DNA of 39,763 bases. It comes from Zancudomyces culisetae. Taxonomy: Eukaryota; Kickxellomycota; Harpellomycetes; Harpellales; Legeriomycetaceae. A model generated the notes under the pieces. It did not search any database. It saw only the letters and a program-made list of their open reading frames with translations, and was not told the DNA's origin. Below, piece by piece: positions 19,251 through 30,462 of this stretch. The stretch spans positions 1 to 39,763 of the forward strand of contig LSSK01000635.1 of assembly GCA_001969505.1 (NCBI GenBank), in the 5' to 3' direction. The translations under genes and the position numbers were made by a program. Numbering within the stretch: position 1 is the stretch's first letter; each line of letters opens with the position of its first letter.

Positions 19251-21507
19251 ATGAGTCTCGAAGAAAAAATGAGCCAAGTAAAGGTAGATTCTGCCAAACC
19301 AGCCAAAAAGAAGGCAGCTAAGGGAGGAGCCAGCCAAAACCTTGTCGTAAGTAGAATCAGAGTATATAGTGATTATTGCAATAATAAAACTCCAAAACGT
19401 AATGACAATAAAGATTAAACCTAAAACTAATAAATAGTTGGTAGAGAGGCCAGAATTCATCGACAGAAGAATAGAAATATTTGAAAAATTGAAAAAGATC
19501 CAGGACGAAGAAATAGCTTCAAGACCCAGAGTTCCAATCAAAATAACTTTGGCAGATGGCAGCGTTCGGGACGGAGTGTCATATGAAACCACACCAATGG
19601 ATATTGCCAAATCAATTTCGGTGTCACTTGCCAAACGATTGGTTATAGCAAAAGTTAATGGAGAATTGTGGGATACTCTGAGGGCATTTGAACAGGACAG
19701 CACCTTGGAGCTACTGGACTTTGAGAGCAACGAGGGTAAGAAGGTCTACTGGCACTCAAGCGCACACGTTCTTGGAGAGGCAGCTGAATTGCGATTCGGA
19801 TGTAGTTTGTGTATTGGTCCACCAATCGAAGAGGGCTTCTATTATGAATTTGGATTGCCAGAAACACACGAGGGAGGTGTCTCTGAGGCAGACTATGCGC
19901 CACTTGTATCTTTGGCACAGAAAGCGATCAAAGAGAAGCAGCCATTTGAAAGATTGATTGTAACTAAAGAGCAATTGTTGGACATGTTTGCATACAACAA
20001 ATACAAGGTACAGCTGATCAGCTCAAAGATTCCTGATGGGGAAAAGACCACAGTCTATCGTTGCGGACCATTGATCGATCTTTGCAGAGGCCCACATGTT
20101 CCAGACACAGGAAGAATTGGTTCTTTCATGATTACCAAAAACTCAGCATCTTATTTCCTAGGAGATGCGGCCAACGACTCGCTACAGAGAATGTACGGAA
20201 TCTCGTTCCCAGACAAGAAGCAGATGGCTGAGTACCTAAAGTTTTTGGAAGAGGCCAAACGACGTGACCACCGTAAAATCGGTAGAGAACAAGAGCTGTT
20301 CTATTTCAGCGAATTGAGTCCCGGTTCAGCATTTTTCCTTCCACATGGCACCCGCATCTACAATGCGCTAGTTGGCTATATCCGCGAGTTGTACTGGGAA
20401 CACGGTTTCCAAGAAGTCATGAGTCCAAACATGTTCAACTCCAAGCTCTGGGAGCAATCTGGTCACTGGCAAAACTACCGCGATGATATGTTTTTGCTTG
20501 ACGTCGACAAAGAACAGTTTGCGCTCAAACCAATGAACTGTCCAGGCCATTGTTTGCTTTTCGACATGCGTGAGCGCTCATACCGTGAGCTTCCTCTACG
20601 ATTTGCCGATTTTGGAGTGTTGCATCGCAATGAAGCATCAGGAGCCCTCACTGGTTTGACTAGAGTGCGCCGATTCCAGCAAGACGATGCCCACATTTTC
20701 TGTGCTCCCAACCAAGTAGAAAGCGAAATCTTGGGTCAGCTGCAGTTCCTGCGAAAGGTTTACGACGTCTTTGGCTTTACTTTTGAACTTGTTTTGTCTA
20801 CCCGCCCCGAAAACTATGTTGGTGAAATTGCAATTTGGGACGATGCTGAAAGGCAACTGGCCAGTGCCATGGATACATTCGGTTCCAAGTGGGAATTCAA
20901 CCCCGGCGACGGTGCCTTCTACGGACCAAAGATCGACATCACCATTCGCGATGCCCTCAACCGCCGTCATCAGTGCGCCACAATTCAACTCGACTTCCAG
21001 CTCCCCATCCGCTTCAATCTGCAGTACAGAGCCCCTGCTGATGCGGCCGCAGAATCCGACCCCGCCATTTCTTCCTCTCTACTGCGCCCCGTCATTGTTC
21101 ACAGAGCGATTCTCGGTTCCGTCGAGCGTATGATTGCTATTCTTATTGAAAACTTTGCCGGAAAATGGCCATTCTGGCTCTCCCCACGCCAAATCATGGT
21201 TGTTCCTATCTCACCAAACTTTAACGACTACGCCGAGCTCGTTCGTTCTTCTCTTCATGCCGCCTCTTTCTATGTTGAGGTCGACTTGTCTGGTCTCACT
21301 CTTAACAAAAAGATTAGAAACGCCCAGCTTGCCCAGTACAACCTTATTTGTGTCGTAGGTGCCCAAGAACAAGCCGAACGTTCTGTCAATGTCCGATCCC
21401 GTGATGACGCTGATAGTGCTAGAGGAAGCACCATTACCCTTGATGACTTTATCGAAAAGGCTAAGCAGCTAAGAGATTCCAAACAGATTTCAAATTCTTT
21501 TAATTAG
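19251..21507 (+). CDS. THS1: Threonyl-tRNA synthetase, cytosolic
   Basis: Class II synthetase that charges tRNA-Thr. Exon 1 is 19251-19346 (32 codons, Lys/Ala-rich), intron 19347-19437, exon 2 19438-21507, giving 721 residues. Domains in order: TGS (about 85-145); editing (SAD) domain with the HSSAHVLG and IDLCRGPH zinc/editing motifs; catalytic core with LKPMNCPGH (Cys about 398), [20 protein letters not shown] (motif 2) and the histidine- and arginine-bearing motif 3 region ending in [17 protein letters not shown]; and anticodon-binding domain starting [14 protein letters not shown]. The N-terminus has no mitochondrial-type presequence, so this is the cytosolic enzyme; a second in-frame ATG at 19269 is unlikely to matter. 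The intron's 3' end is CTAATAAATAG. It converges on the SH3 protein gene with 387 nt between stops. Confidence 0.97.
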
Positions 21508-21894
21508 TCTATCTTTTCTTGTTATATTCTTCCTCTCTATACTATTCAACATATTATTTTTCTTTACCTTATTAAAATATCATTAAACTGATTTTCAACA
21601 TTATCTTTCAAAGTAATGTGGTTTGATAGCACCAAGCCCCAGTAATTCCACTTTGGTTCTATTATTTGCTACCTATTCAATCTAACACGCCTCCCCCCTC
21701 CCGTATTTACAATTTTATTTTATTTTATTTGTCTGTTTTGATGTCAATTGATATATGATATTTTACAACTATAAAAACAAGTTCGAGGGCATAGAAACGA
21801 TAAAGCGCTATACAGTAAACAAAAAAAAAGCTTTCCCAGAGCACTAAGGTCAACATAACAATGCTACTCGCAGAATTTTTGAACTCCTTGGCAA
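21508..21894. other. Convergent 3' spacer
   Basis: Separates the stops of ThrRS and the SH3 membrane protein. It has TTTTA repeats near 21711-21731 and a C-run near 21691, with no gene visible. Both polyadenylation regions should lie here. Confidence 0.5.
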
Positions 21895-24602
21895 TTAAGC
21901 AACTTTAAAATTCTTTAAAACACCATCGCTACTACTATTAACCACATTTCCAACACTTGTCTTGCTCTTTTTTGTTTGCAGTATTTTTCCTAGCTCGTAG
22001 GAGCCCTTTTTATCAATAGTATCTAGTCTTAGATTTTGTAATACCGGTGTTGGAAAGTCATCGAACCCTACGCCTAACTCGTGTTGTTCAAGCTGGTTTT
22101 TATCATCCTGAGTGTCTGTACTGTGGTTAACAAAGCTTTCGTTGCTGGAAGAGCTCATGTTACTATTATTTTCCATATACTCCATATCGGTAAAGAACCC
22201 TGATGTCCCTTGCGTATCCATTTGCTTGTTTATCTGCTCCGAATCCTCACCTACTATTTTCTCAGCTTTACCTTTAGATTTCGCCCTCCGAACGCTTTGT
22301 TTCATTGGTGATCTTGGGCCAGAAAATGTATCTCTTATTTTTGAGATACTTTTATTCAAAATCGCGGGTTGCAGTTTCTGAATTCCTGAACTGCTATTTA
22401 TGCCGACCCTGCTCCCGTTGGTTGCGATACTTTCGTCATTTATCTTGAGAATGGTGCTAATGTTTGAACTACTATTATCGAACGTCACATTCGCTTGAGT
22501 TTCTTTGTCACTCGGAATCTCTCGGGATTTTGTATTGAGCCCATTGTATTCTTGACGCGAGTCTACAAGACCAAGATGCATGGGCTTTTTTTCATATTGG
22601 CCTCCGTTTCCAATAGGGGCTGTGTTAGTATTTTTAAAAGTGTACACAAGTCCATGGTTCAGGTTAGTACCCATAACACTTTTCTTATCATCCACTCCTG
22701 TTGCATTGTTTGTTTTTATCCGCGTTGAACTATAATCTCTTTTGTAAGACTCGGATTTGATAGTTTTTGACATTGGACTATTTTCAACACTTTCGTTTAC
22801 AGAGTTCCCATCGCTATTAATTCGTGATGCTTCTAGATTTGTCCATGCGTTCGGTAGCTGGAGGGGCGGTGTACGAAACAAGCATGCTAACGGGAATGTT
22901 CCCTCTTCATCAGTGTTTGTGTTTTTGCCTACCGCCCACCCATCATCAAATGCTATCTGCACCAACACTTTTTCACCAACTTTTAATCCTATTTCGTCTT
23001 CGCGATTTGCAAAAAACGTGCTGTGTACTTCTCTAGGTTTGCCTACACATTCCAAAAACATGTCAACAAAATCATATTCCAGAGTCTTTTCGTTTGAATC
23101 CACGTTTTTGAGGTCCACACCCTTTGTACTATCCAAATAGCCAATACCACCTTTTAACATTTTTTCTTGCGCTCCACTGTAATTAAAAGCATTGTCAGTA
23201 CCTCCTAGTACTGGCTTTTTTCCCCACATGTATAAGCGGTTTAACATTTTGTTGTTCTTTCCACCACCCCACCGGCGAAGTAGCCACATGAGGATCAATA
23301 AAAAAACTAAAAGCCCTAGAAACACTCCCAGTACAATTGTTGCATCTCTATAACCCTTGGCGTTCTTGTCTTGGTTACCTTCCAAGTCTTCTGTTTCAGT
23401 TCCTCTATTTTTTATGTTTGCTTTGGGTATACTGCTTTTACTTTTACGTTTTCCAAGGACTTCGCCATTAAAAAATGAATCAGAAAGGCTGTGCAAATCT
23501 GCTTGAGCGCATTCAGACCTGAATTCTTCGGAGTATTTGCAATAACTGCACCAGTCTTCCACATACCGATATCCTAATATCCATTATACGCAATGTTAGT
23601 TGCATTAGTAAAAAAAAAATAGTGATAATGAACTTGACCTAAATACTATGCTCTCATCACCTACTCCATGCACCACCCTTTTCGTTGAATTGTATAAAAA
23701 AATACCGACGTTATGGATCTAAAAGGTAAAATTATTTTTATCGTATGGCTTACCACATGTGTCCACTTCAATTTCATCACCAGATACGCAATTGTCTACC
23801 CCATTCAACGGATACACTTTACAAGTATCATAGAATCCCTTCATTGCCAAGTCTATACCAAGTGTGTTTGTCGACTGACATAGAGTCGTGTTTTTCGCTA
23901 TGGTACTTAAGCTATCAACCCAATCCATGCATGTCTTCATGCAAAGTGGTTTAGGGGTAACAAAGCCTTGTCTTTTACTAAATATAGTTTTTTTATGTCT
24001 TGTTTCCCTCTTTTTGAGGGATGCACCCTCGTTTGTTTGGCCATCTTGATTTTTTTTAGATTCATCGTCCGCTTTTTGATCAAAAGAAACTGGTTTTATT
24101 GCATCTTTTCCTAAATAACATTGACGAATGTTTTTTGCACTGCCAATTAGAGTAGAACATAACACACTTCGTCTATACTTTATTATAGATAACCCCAAAT
24201 CTGGTCGTTCCGAATCTTGGCTGGGTTTGTACCCCTCACATCGCATAAAAACCTGAAATTGATCGATATCTCTTTGACTTCCTATATATTTCAACAGAGC
24301 CGTGTCAAACGCCTTGACATCGTTTTCTGGATACCATGTAAATAAATCTACAGACCTTGTGCTAACAAAGTCGTCTTTATAGCCAGGACATGCCTGTGAA
24401 TCTATAAGTAGACACGTATATTAAAATGTGCTAAATTCTGCAAGCAAGTCAAGTAATGTAAAAGGTAAAAGATAAATAAAAATAAAAATAGAGCCATACC
24501 TTTCAATGATAAGCATTCCCCGCTTGCCATTTCTATGTATGCACTTATAAAGCTACACACAACCAAAGACCTTGCCTTTTTACTCAGTAAGCATGAATAC
24601 AT
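21895..24602 (-). CDS. Fus1-like single-pass membrane protein: Cys-rich ectodomain, TM, SH3
   Basis: Probable plasma-membrane protein linking an extracellular domain to cytoplasmic SH3 partners. Exons (leftward) are 24602-24500, 24401-23754 and 23573-21895, giving 809 residues. Parts: a signal peptide (about 1-29; basic KK then a hydrophobic run); an ectodomain of about 295 residues with 14 cysteines after the signal, including ACPGYKDDF, MRCEGYK, CMKTCMDWV and DWCSYC; one TM helix (about 326-350, flanked by RRWGGGK on the inside); an SH3 domain (about 425-482, with EDEIGLKVGEKV, FDDGWAVGKN and EEGTFPLACL); and a long Ser/Asn-rich tail. The domain order recalls yeast Fus1, but the Cys-rich ectodomain and the DDGWAVG form match SH3 membrane proteins I associate with zygomycete fungi. 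Ligand and partners are unknown. A charged linker (about 165-200) splits the ectodomain into two Cys clusters. Confidence 0.85.
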
Positions 24603-26433
24603 TTCCTTTATATGTTTTTTTCTACCTGAAGGGAAGGAATTTTGTATACTTTGGTATGATTTACTCGCTGCTTGACAATGGTTTAAATAGGAAAGGTAGG
24701 TGCAGTCTAAGGGAGTTTTTTTTTTCGTACTACTGATTTTAAAAGAGTGTAGGTTTGTATGGTAGTATCTCTAAAAGTATTGATATTCTAATCAGTTCAT
24801 ACACAGGGTTGTATGTATGTGTGTGTATTACTGATTTAAATAATACGTATACCAAAAGTAGTGTGTTACGGGTATTTTTTAGCTTATAAATACAGTAACA
24901 GCAAAATTTGCAATAGGAAAAATACAATTACTGTTAAACGAATTACCGGCCCCATTAGATATTATATATAACCGCATTGTGTGTTGATGGTATTTCAGCA
25001 AAAAAAAAGTATGATTAAACGCCATTCCTTCCTTCTACTATAGACAGTTCTATTCCATAAGTGGTAAATTGGTATCAACCAGCTGAATGTAGCATTATAA
25101 TTATCATTTCTGGTCTGAACAATATAACCAGACAATTGCTTTTTTTCTCATTTTTTTAATACATCATTAATTAAGTATGGGTTTGGACTTTGATTTGAAT
25201 TTAAATTTAATTTGAATTCGAGTTTGGGTTTGGGTTTAAGTTTGAGTTTGGGTTAAGTTTGGGTTAAGTTTGGGTTTACACTGACCGTAAAAAAGTGAAC
25301 AAGTTACCGAGGTATATAAAAAAAATAGAGTGCGAAGAAAAGTGTTATGGTGCGGGTGAAATGGGCATACAGGTGAAAAAATCAACTGGCATTTGTGTTT
25401 GTGGGTCTTGAGTCTTCTTATTATGAATCTATTGTTATGTTATTTTTTTAATTCTTGTATCTTTCCTGGTTAGACTGAGAATACCTGGTATACTAAACTA
25501 CTGATTATTCTATGTATCAAACACTTCCAAAGGTAGTGGTAAGTACAAGTTAAAGCGTAGACATAATGTGTTAAGCCTCAGAAAAATTAAATTGCCTTGA
25601 TAGCATAACCTCTTTTGCTATAAAAGAAAAGACAAGACATTACAAACGAACAATACCATTAATCAAAGAAATACTATAGCACAATAGTAATGAGGCATAA
25701 TAGATAAAAACCAAAGAAATTGTCTTTTTCGGGTTTTGGTAATTGAATAAAGGCTTTAGTATACAGCATACATGTATACCATATAGTTGGGTAATGTTTG
25801 GCTATAATTATTATATTAGTGGATACAAGTGGAGATGATATTTAAAAAGATCACAAGTATTATATCTGGATTGTTTTTGGTCGACAAAAAAAATTTTATT
25901 GAGTTTGTATATTTTGAATTGGAGTTTTAATTGCCTAATCCTCTTTTTTTTTACAAAGATAATATAAATATGAAGCTGAACCACAATCAAAAGCCTCATT
26001 TTCAACAATGTACCTTATTATACCTTAGTTCCGAAGTTCTAATTATTCACAATATTAACAAGGCCAAATCGCAAAAAAAAAAAAGAGGTTCAAGCATATT
26101 TTTAGATTTGTTTAGTAAACGGAAACCAACCCAGAGTGATGAAAGCTCAAAGGCTGTTTATTTTCCAGCAAGAGAGAGGAAATAAAAAAAAGAGGCTGGG
26201 AGAAAACATTCCAATTTAAAGATAACATAAAATATACACATGTTAATAACAATTTTTTGCATTTGGAGGTAGGTTCCCCCCAAGTTTTGCTAAAAAAAAA
26301 AAAGTGCTAGAGTACTTTAAATATAATTGGAATCTACAAGCTATACATATCTTTGATGAAAAAAGTATATTCAAATTGGCTAAAAGTCTAAGGTAATATA
26401 TCACACATTCTCTAACCCATCTTGCTAAAAATT
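24603..26433. other. 1.8 kb spacer
   Basis: Holds the promoter of the SH3 membrane protein and the 3' end of the DUF155 gene, both leftward. It is strongly AT-rich, with a GTTTGGG-type repeat at 25222-25277. A frame at 25931-26185 lacks an ATG start and any resemblance. No gene is supported. Confidence 0.45.
25222..25277 (+). repeat. GTTTGG/GTTAAG telomere-like degenerate repeat
   Basis: About ten short units of the form GTTTGG, GTTTAA, GTTTGA and GTTAA follow one another, including two GGGTTAAGTTT blocks. A looser TATGGGTTTGG copy lies just before at 25176. The G/T strand bias resembles a decayed telomere-type repeat, but the unit is not TTAGGG and the array sits between ordinary genes. Confidence 0.8.
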
Positions 26434-28290
26434 TCAGTGACCGCCAATTTTAATGGTCTCTATCAATATTGTTACCAAGCCCAAAACAATCTCAACGCCT
26501 AATATCAGTTTTATGGAGATTTTATAGCGAGCTTTAAAGTATGATATATTAAATCTTAGAACAGTAAATTAGAATTTAAACTTACCAATGAGAATAATAA
26601 CTATCCATTCGAGAAACTCACCTACATTATTGAAGTCAACTCATAGTTAAAATGGGGGGTGGTTCATTCCACTTTGAAAAAGTAAAAAAAAATGCTTACC
26701 ATGATGGCCATTTAGATGATTGTTCAACATCTCTAGCAAATCGCTGATCACGGAGACGCGATGATTCAGTACCTCTATTCTCTGAGGAATTTCCAGGTAA
26801 CCTATATTTTGAAATATTAAATAAGCAACCAGTAAATATATTTTTATATAAAGCTCTTACTTCGTAGGGCATCGTAAATCGGCTGTAGATTTGGTTCGGA
26901 CCAGAATATTTCCGGAGTATCCAAGATGTTGCTTACAAGATTAACGTTTACTCTCATAATGAACAGCTATCAAATATCATTTTGGTAAAATTTTTGTTGC
27001 GTCTGAGTAGATGAGAGGGGTTCCATATTAGTATGGTAAGGGATAGTGATGCTATCGGTGTTAATGTTAATAATACCATTTCCCTGATGATAAATATAAA
27101 ATATAAGTAAATACCTGTCCAATCTTTTTCGAAATCGCATTTCTACTGAGTTTTACCAATCCCGTTTTAGCCATAGTCTGCGGTATATGTCTTGTTTGCT
27201 CAATAGAAGTTTCTACAAGTTCCTCAAATAAAGAAATCTTCGAGGATTGCGCCAATGCATGCGAAATAGACATTCTTATAAGATGATTATTCTGACTCCT
27301 GAGTGTAATGACGTCGTTGTATATTCTATAAACCGAATTTATAAATATAGTATTCTACCGTTTTTATCTGAAACAGCTTCAGCGTGATACAAATAAAGAG
27401 GAATAAGAATAAAAACATTTAATGTCTAAAGTACCTGGGTTGAGCTGAAAAATCGTAAAAAAAGTTGAAATCTTCACACTGTTGATCTTCTTCGTCCAAC
27501 ATTTCAAGTGCAAATTGCGATATATTGTGTAAAAACTCGTTCTCCATGGTCTCAGTCATACCCCAAAGGACTGCAACTCCATAATCAAACAAAAAGGCTT
27601 CATTTCGTATCAGTATATCGTTTTCATGACATTCGGCTGATTTTCCTGTCGATTCGTGAAAGGTCAAGTTCGCAGATTCATCCTTGTGTTGGATTATAAA
27701 ATGTTCTGGGTATGCATTTGGTAAATACAGACTATCACAACAAGGTTAAAATAATATTAGTCGTTGAACTAAACTGTAAATATAGCGTATAGCACTTACC
27801 ATTCATCATAGATCATTGATTTAGTGTTCAGTGATTTGGATAAAAACCATTTAGACATCTCTCTGATTTTGTACGAACTGGCAAAGCAATATGCAGTTAA
27901 CCTTGGAAGAGGATTCTTATCGCCTCTTTTAAATCGATTAATATCATCTTTTAATCTCGAAAATCCTTCTGGATCCTCTTCAGCGGATAAATACCCTCTT
28001 TCCTGGGTATCAACATCAATTGGCAGTGTCTCTTTTTCGTCAGGCAACATTTTTAACTTGTGCCCGGCCTTTGTAGTTCTAAAAACTGGGCGAGGATTTT
28101 TGTTTTCATCGCTATTTCCCTCAGTTTGATATGTTCCGCTTGGTTGAAAAACAATCTCTCTTTGCAGCTTTGGTGCAACCGAGGAGGAATCAGCGTTTCC
28201 ATTTTTTCCACCAACGCTTTTTTTTAGCCCTCGCTTGGCCATTTCGGTTATTGACTGCGAATTCTTCTTAATATCTTTGTTGGTGCTCAT
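26434..28290 (-). CDS. RMD1: DUF155 (RMD1/RMND1 family) membrane protein
   Basis: Member of the DUF155 family (yeast Rmd1/Rmd8, fission-yeast Sif2/Sif3, human RMND1). The yeast proteins are linked to meiotic nuclear division and human RMND1 to mitochondrial translation; the biochemical role is unclear. Seven exons (leftward): 28290-27800, 27731-27435, 27325-27115, 26966-26861, 26801-26700, 26621-26586 and 26498-26434, giving 435 residues. Family blocks: LPRLTAYCFASSYKI; YDECLYLP across the first splice; FDYGVAVLWGMTE; FEELVETSIEQTRHIPQTMA with KLSRNAISKKIGQ; NLVSNILDTPEIFWSEP; and a C-terminal EFLEWIVIILIGVEIVLGL membrane helix built from the last three exons. Exon 6 is only 36 nt. The N-terminal 100 residues are charged and not obviously a mitochondrial presequence, favouring an Rmd1-type over an RMND1-type protein. 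Confidence 0.93.
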
Positions 28291-29979
28291 TGGGGAATCG
28301 AGGAATTTGGGCTAGTCTTGTACAGGCAGCTGTCCATGTCAATCTAGATGCAAAGCGATCTAGGGTTTAGTCTATATGTTCAAGAGTTGAGCCTGCGTTT
28401 TGGTTCTATTTATTTTGCCATTTTTTTTTTGCAAAAATTTTAGTTACCATTAGGGTGGGAAGTAAAAATGACCTGAACCTCTGGTTGGCGATAACCCAAC
28501 TCTTCAAAAGTGAGAGGGGGAGAATATCATAAATAATGGATTCTACAGGTGAACAAGTTTTTCTTCTGAAATATAGACGTATTATTGGATAAAATTCTAC
28601 AAATCAACCCTAATTATGTAATACATTTTTGTTTAGTGTTTATCACAATTGGGGGGCCAAGTTGAGTTAAAAATAAAGCTCAATTTGAAAACCAAATGAA
28701 ATGAGGTTTCTGTAAGAGGAAAGGCAGCAACCTTCATACTTTAGTGTTAAAGAAAAAACATTAGTATTTATCCTAGTAGGGTAAATACATGACTATGGTT
28801 TTGGGTACAATGATCGGCATGGAAAAATGGAACAAGAGTGTTGCACAGATATAAACATATAACACCAAAACATATATCACCCAATCCTCACAAAAATAGT
28901 GGCGCTTGAGGATGCAAAAATGACCATAGCAAAGGGCTTCTCATTTCTCAACAAGTTATTTTTTGAGGGTAACTTTGGAGGTTGTAAAAAAAATTACAGT
29001 ATGAGTTCTTAGTAATGTGCTGGTATCATATTCCTCAATATATTTATTTTCAACAATGTACATACTTGGTTTTAGGAGGAGCTGGGTATGGCTTTTGTAC
29101 ACATGACCAAACGAATAAATATTAACTCATCAAAAATCCACAATCAACACATCATTAAATACACACAATGTTGGCGCAGATTACCACAGGATCGGACATT
29201 TCGTCCATTAAGTATGCTTTTCTTTTACGATCTCTTGATCCCAATCTGTAGTAATTTTGCTTGTTTTGCGTTGCCGCGGCTGAGTACAGAAGCGTCATAA
29301 TATATTTCCTTCCCTTGTCATGTTTTTTAAAAAAAGAGAATAGCTAAATGAATCTTATTATTTGCATTTTAACAACATAGAAGTTATACATTTAAAAAAA
29401 AACTGGGGAATAGGTTTTAGGATAATAGAAAAAACCCATAATGAGGTTTGGTTGTTTAAAAGTATTGGTAAAAGCCGTCGCCAATCACACCCTCTAGTAG
29501 AACCGTACTCCACAGATCAAGTGCAACGCGTTTTCTTTCAAAAATTTGTGCATTGGCCGTAAATAATGAACGCTAGAATATAGGAGCAAAGGCTTATCTC
29601 AACAGTTACCAAACTAATAAGGCTACCTGAGGGTTTACGAACTGATTGGAAAAAAAATCTATGGCTATAACTGAGATAGGGTACATTTAATAAAAGTGCA
29701 GGGAATGTGTGGTAATATTTTAGTACAAAGGAAGCATCTTTTTTTCTATAACTATATGGCAACCAACATTGGGTTATCGCCTTCAGCACGGTTCACCTGT
29801 GTCTATGCGCGTATAGAGAACATGAAAATTACAAATAATGTCAATAGTATTATTATTTTTAACACTAAGTTACGAGTGGATGGCTTTCATACATGAAATA
29901 CCCAGAATTGGGGAGCTTGGTGAGCATCAATTAAGATGAGTTACAAGATTTTTTTTTAGATGAACATTATCCCAAGCAC
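28291..29979. other. 1.7 kb spacer
   Basis: Lies between the start of the DUF155 gene and the end of the CRIB gene, both leftward. It should contain the DUF155 promoter on the left. Frames at 29088-29300, 29362-29562 and 29538-29896 are short and resemble nothing. No RNA gene was recognised. Confidence 0.45.
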
Positions 29980-30462
29980 TCATACAACCGCCCATATATA
30001 AATATGTAATAATAGTACCTTTTTATTTTCGTTGAGAATTGGCGTTTGTACGCCCTCATCTACACGGAACTCACCGCCCCCTGGATTAGCAACGTGGATT
30101 TTGCTCAGCTATTTTTATTAGAAAAGAAGAGTTAATATATGGAACTGTTGTGATGCCTTTCTTTTCCTATTGAACTTACATCTTCGGCAATTATAGTGTC
30201 ATCATCAGAGAGATTCCCAATACCCAGATGCACAGCGTGCTATTGTTGCATGAATTTAGTTAAATATGTATCGTCAGATCCAAATAAATCAAGGTGTATA
30301 CTCTGTATATGAATAGTGAGTCTATGTAGGGGAGAGGGGGTGGGTTGGATAAAGGGGTCTTACCGTAAAATTAGTAGGATTTCCTATCATTGTCTTGTTT
30401 ATTTTCCTCTTTGAACCTTTCGAACTCTCGTCAGATCCGAAACAGCTAGAAAATATCTTCAT
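29980..30462 (-). CDS. Small CRIB-domain Cdc42 effector, SPEC/CDC42SE-like
   Basis: Predicted small Cdc42/Rac-binding protein of about 95 residues. Exons (leftward) are 30462-30364, 30239-30180 and 30108-29980, with introns of 124 and 71 nt, all phase 0. The core MIGNPTNF-THAVHLG (residues 25-39, joined across the first splice) matches the CRIB consensus I-x-x-P-x(2-4)-F-x-H-x-x-H-x-G with both histidines. It also closely follows the SPEC version, in which a basic R/K-I-(D/N)-(R/K)-(S/T)-MIG lead-in precedes PTNF. As in human SPEC1/2, the N-terminus has a cysteine in a hydrophobic setting (KIFSSCFG, Cys7), which might be lipidated, followed by a polybasic run (KGSKRKINK) able to bind membrane. 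No kinase or other domain follows. The last exon may end at TGA 29980 or splice again after NENKK (a GTACTA donor), so the final dozen residues are uncertain. Confidence 0.8.

Noticed and set aside
25931-26185. Lys-rich frame in the 1.8 kb spacer
   Set aside because: No ATG at the start, and the Lys-rich translation follows from A-rich sequence.
29088-29300. 70-residue frame with a true ATG
   Set aside because: No recognisable motif or splice continuation; length is expected by chance.
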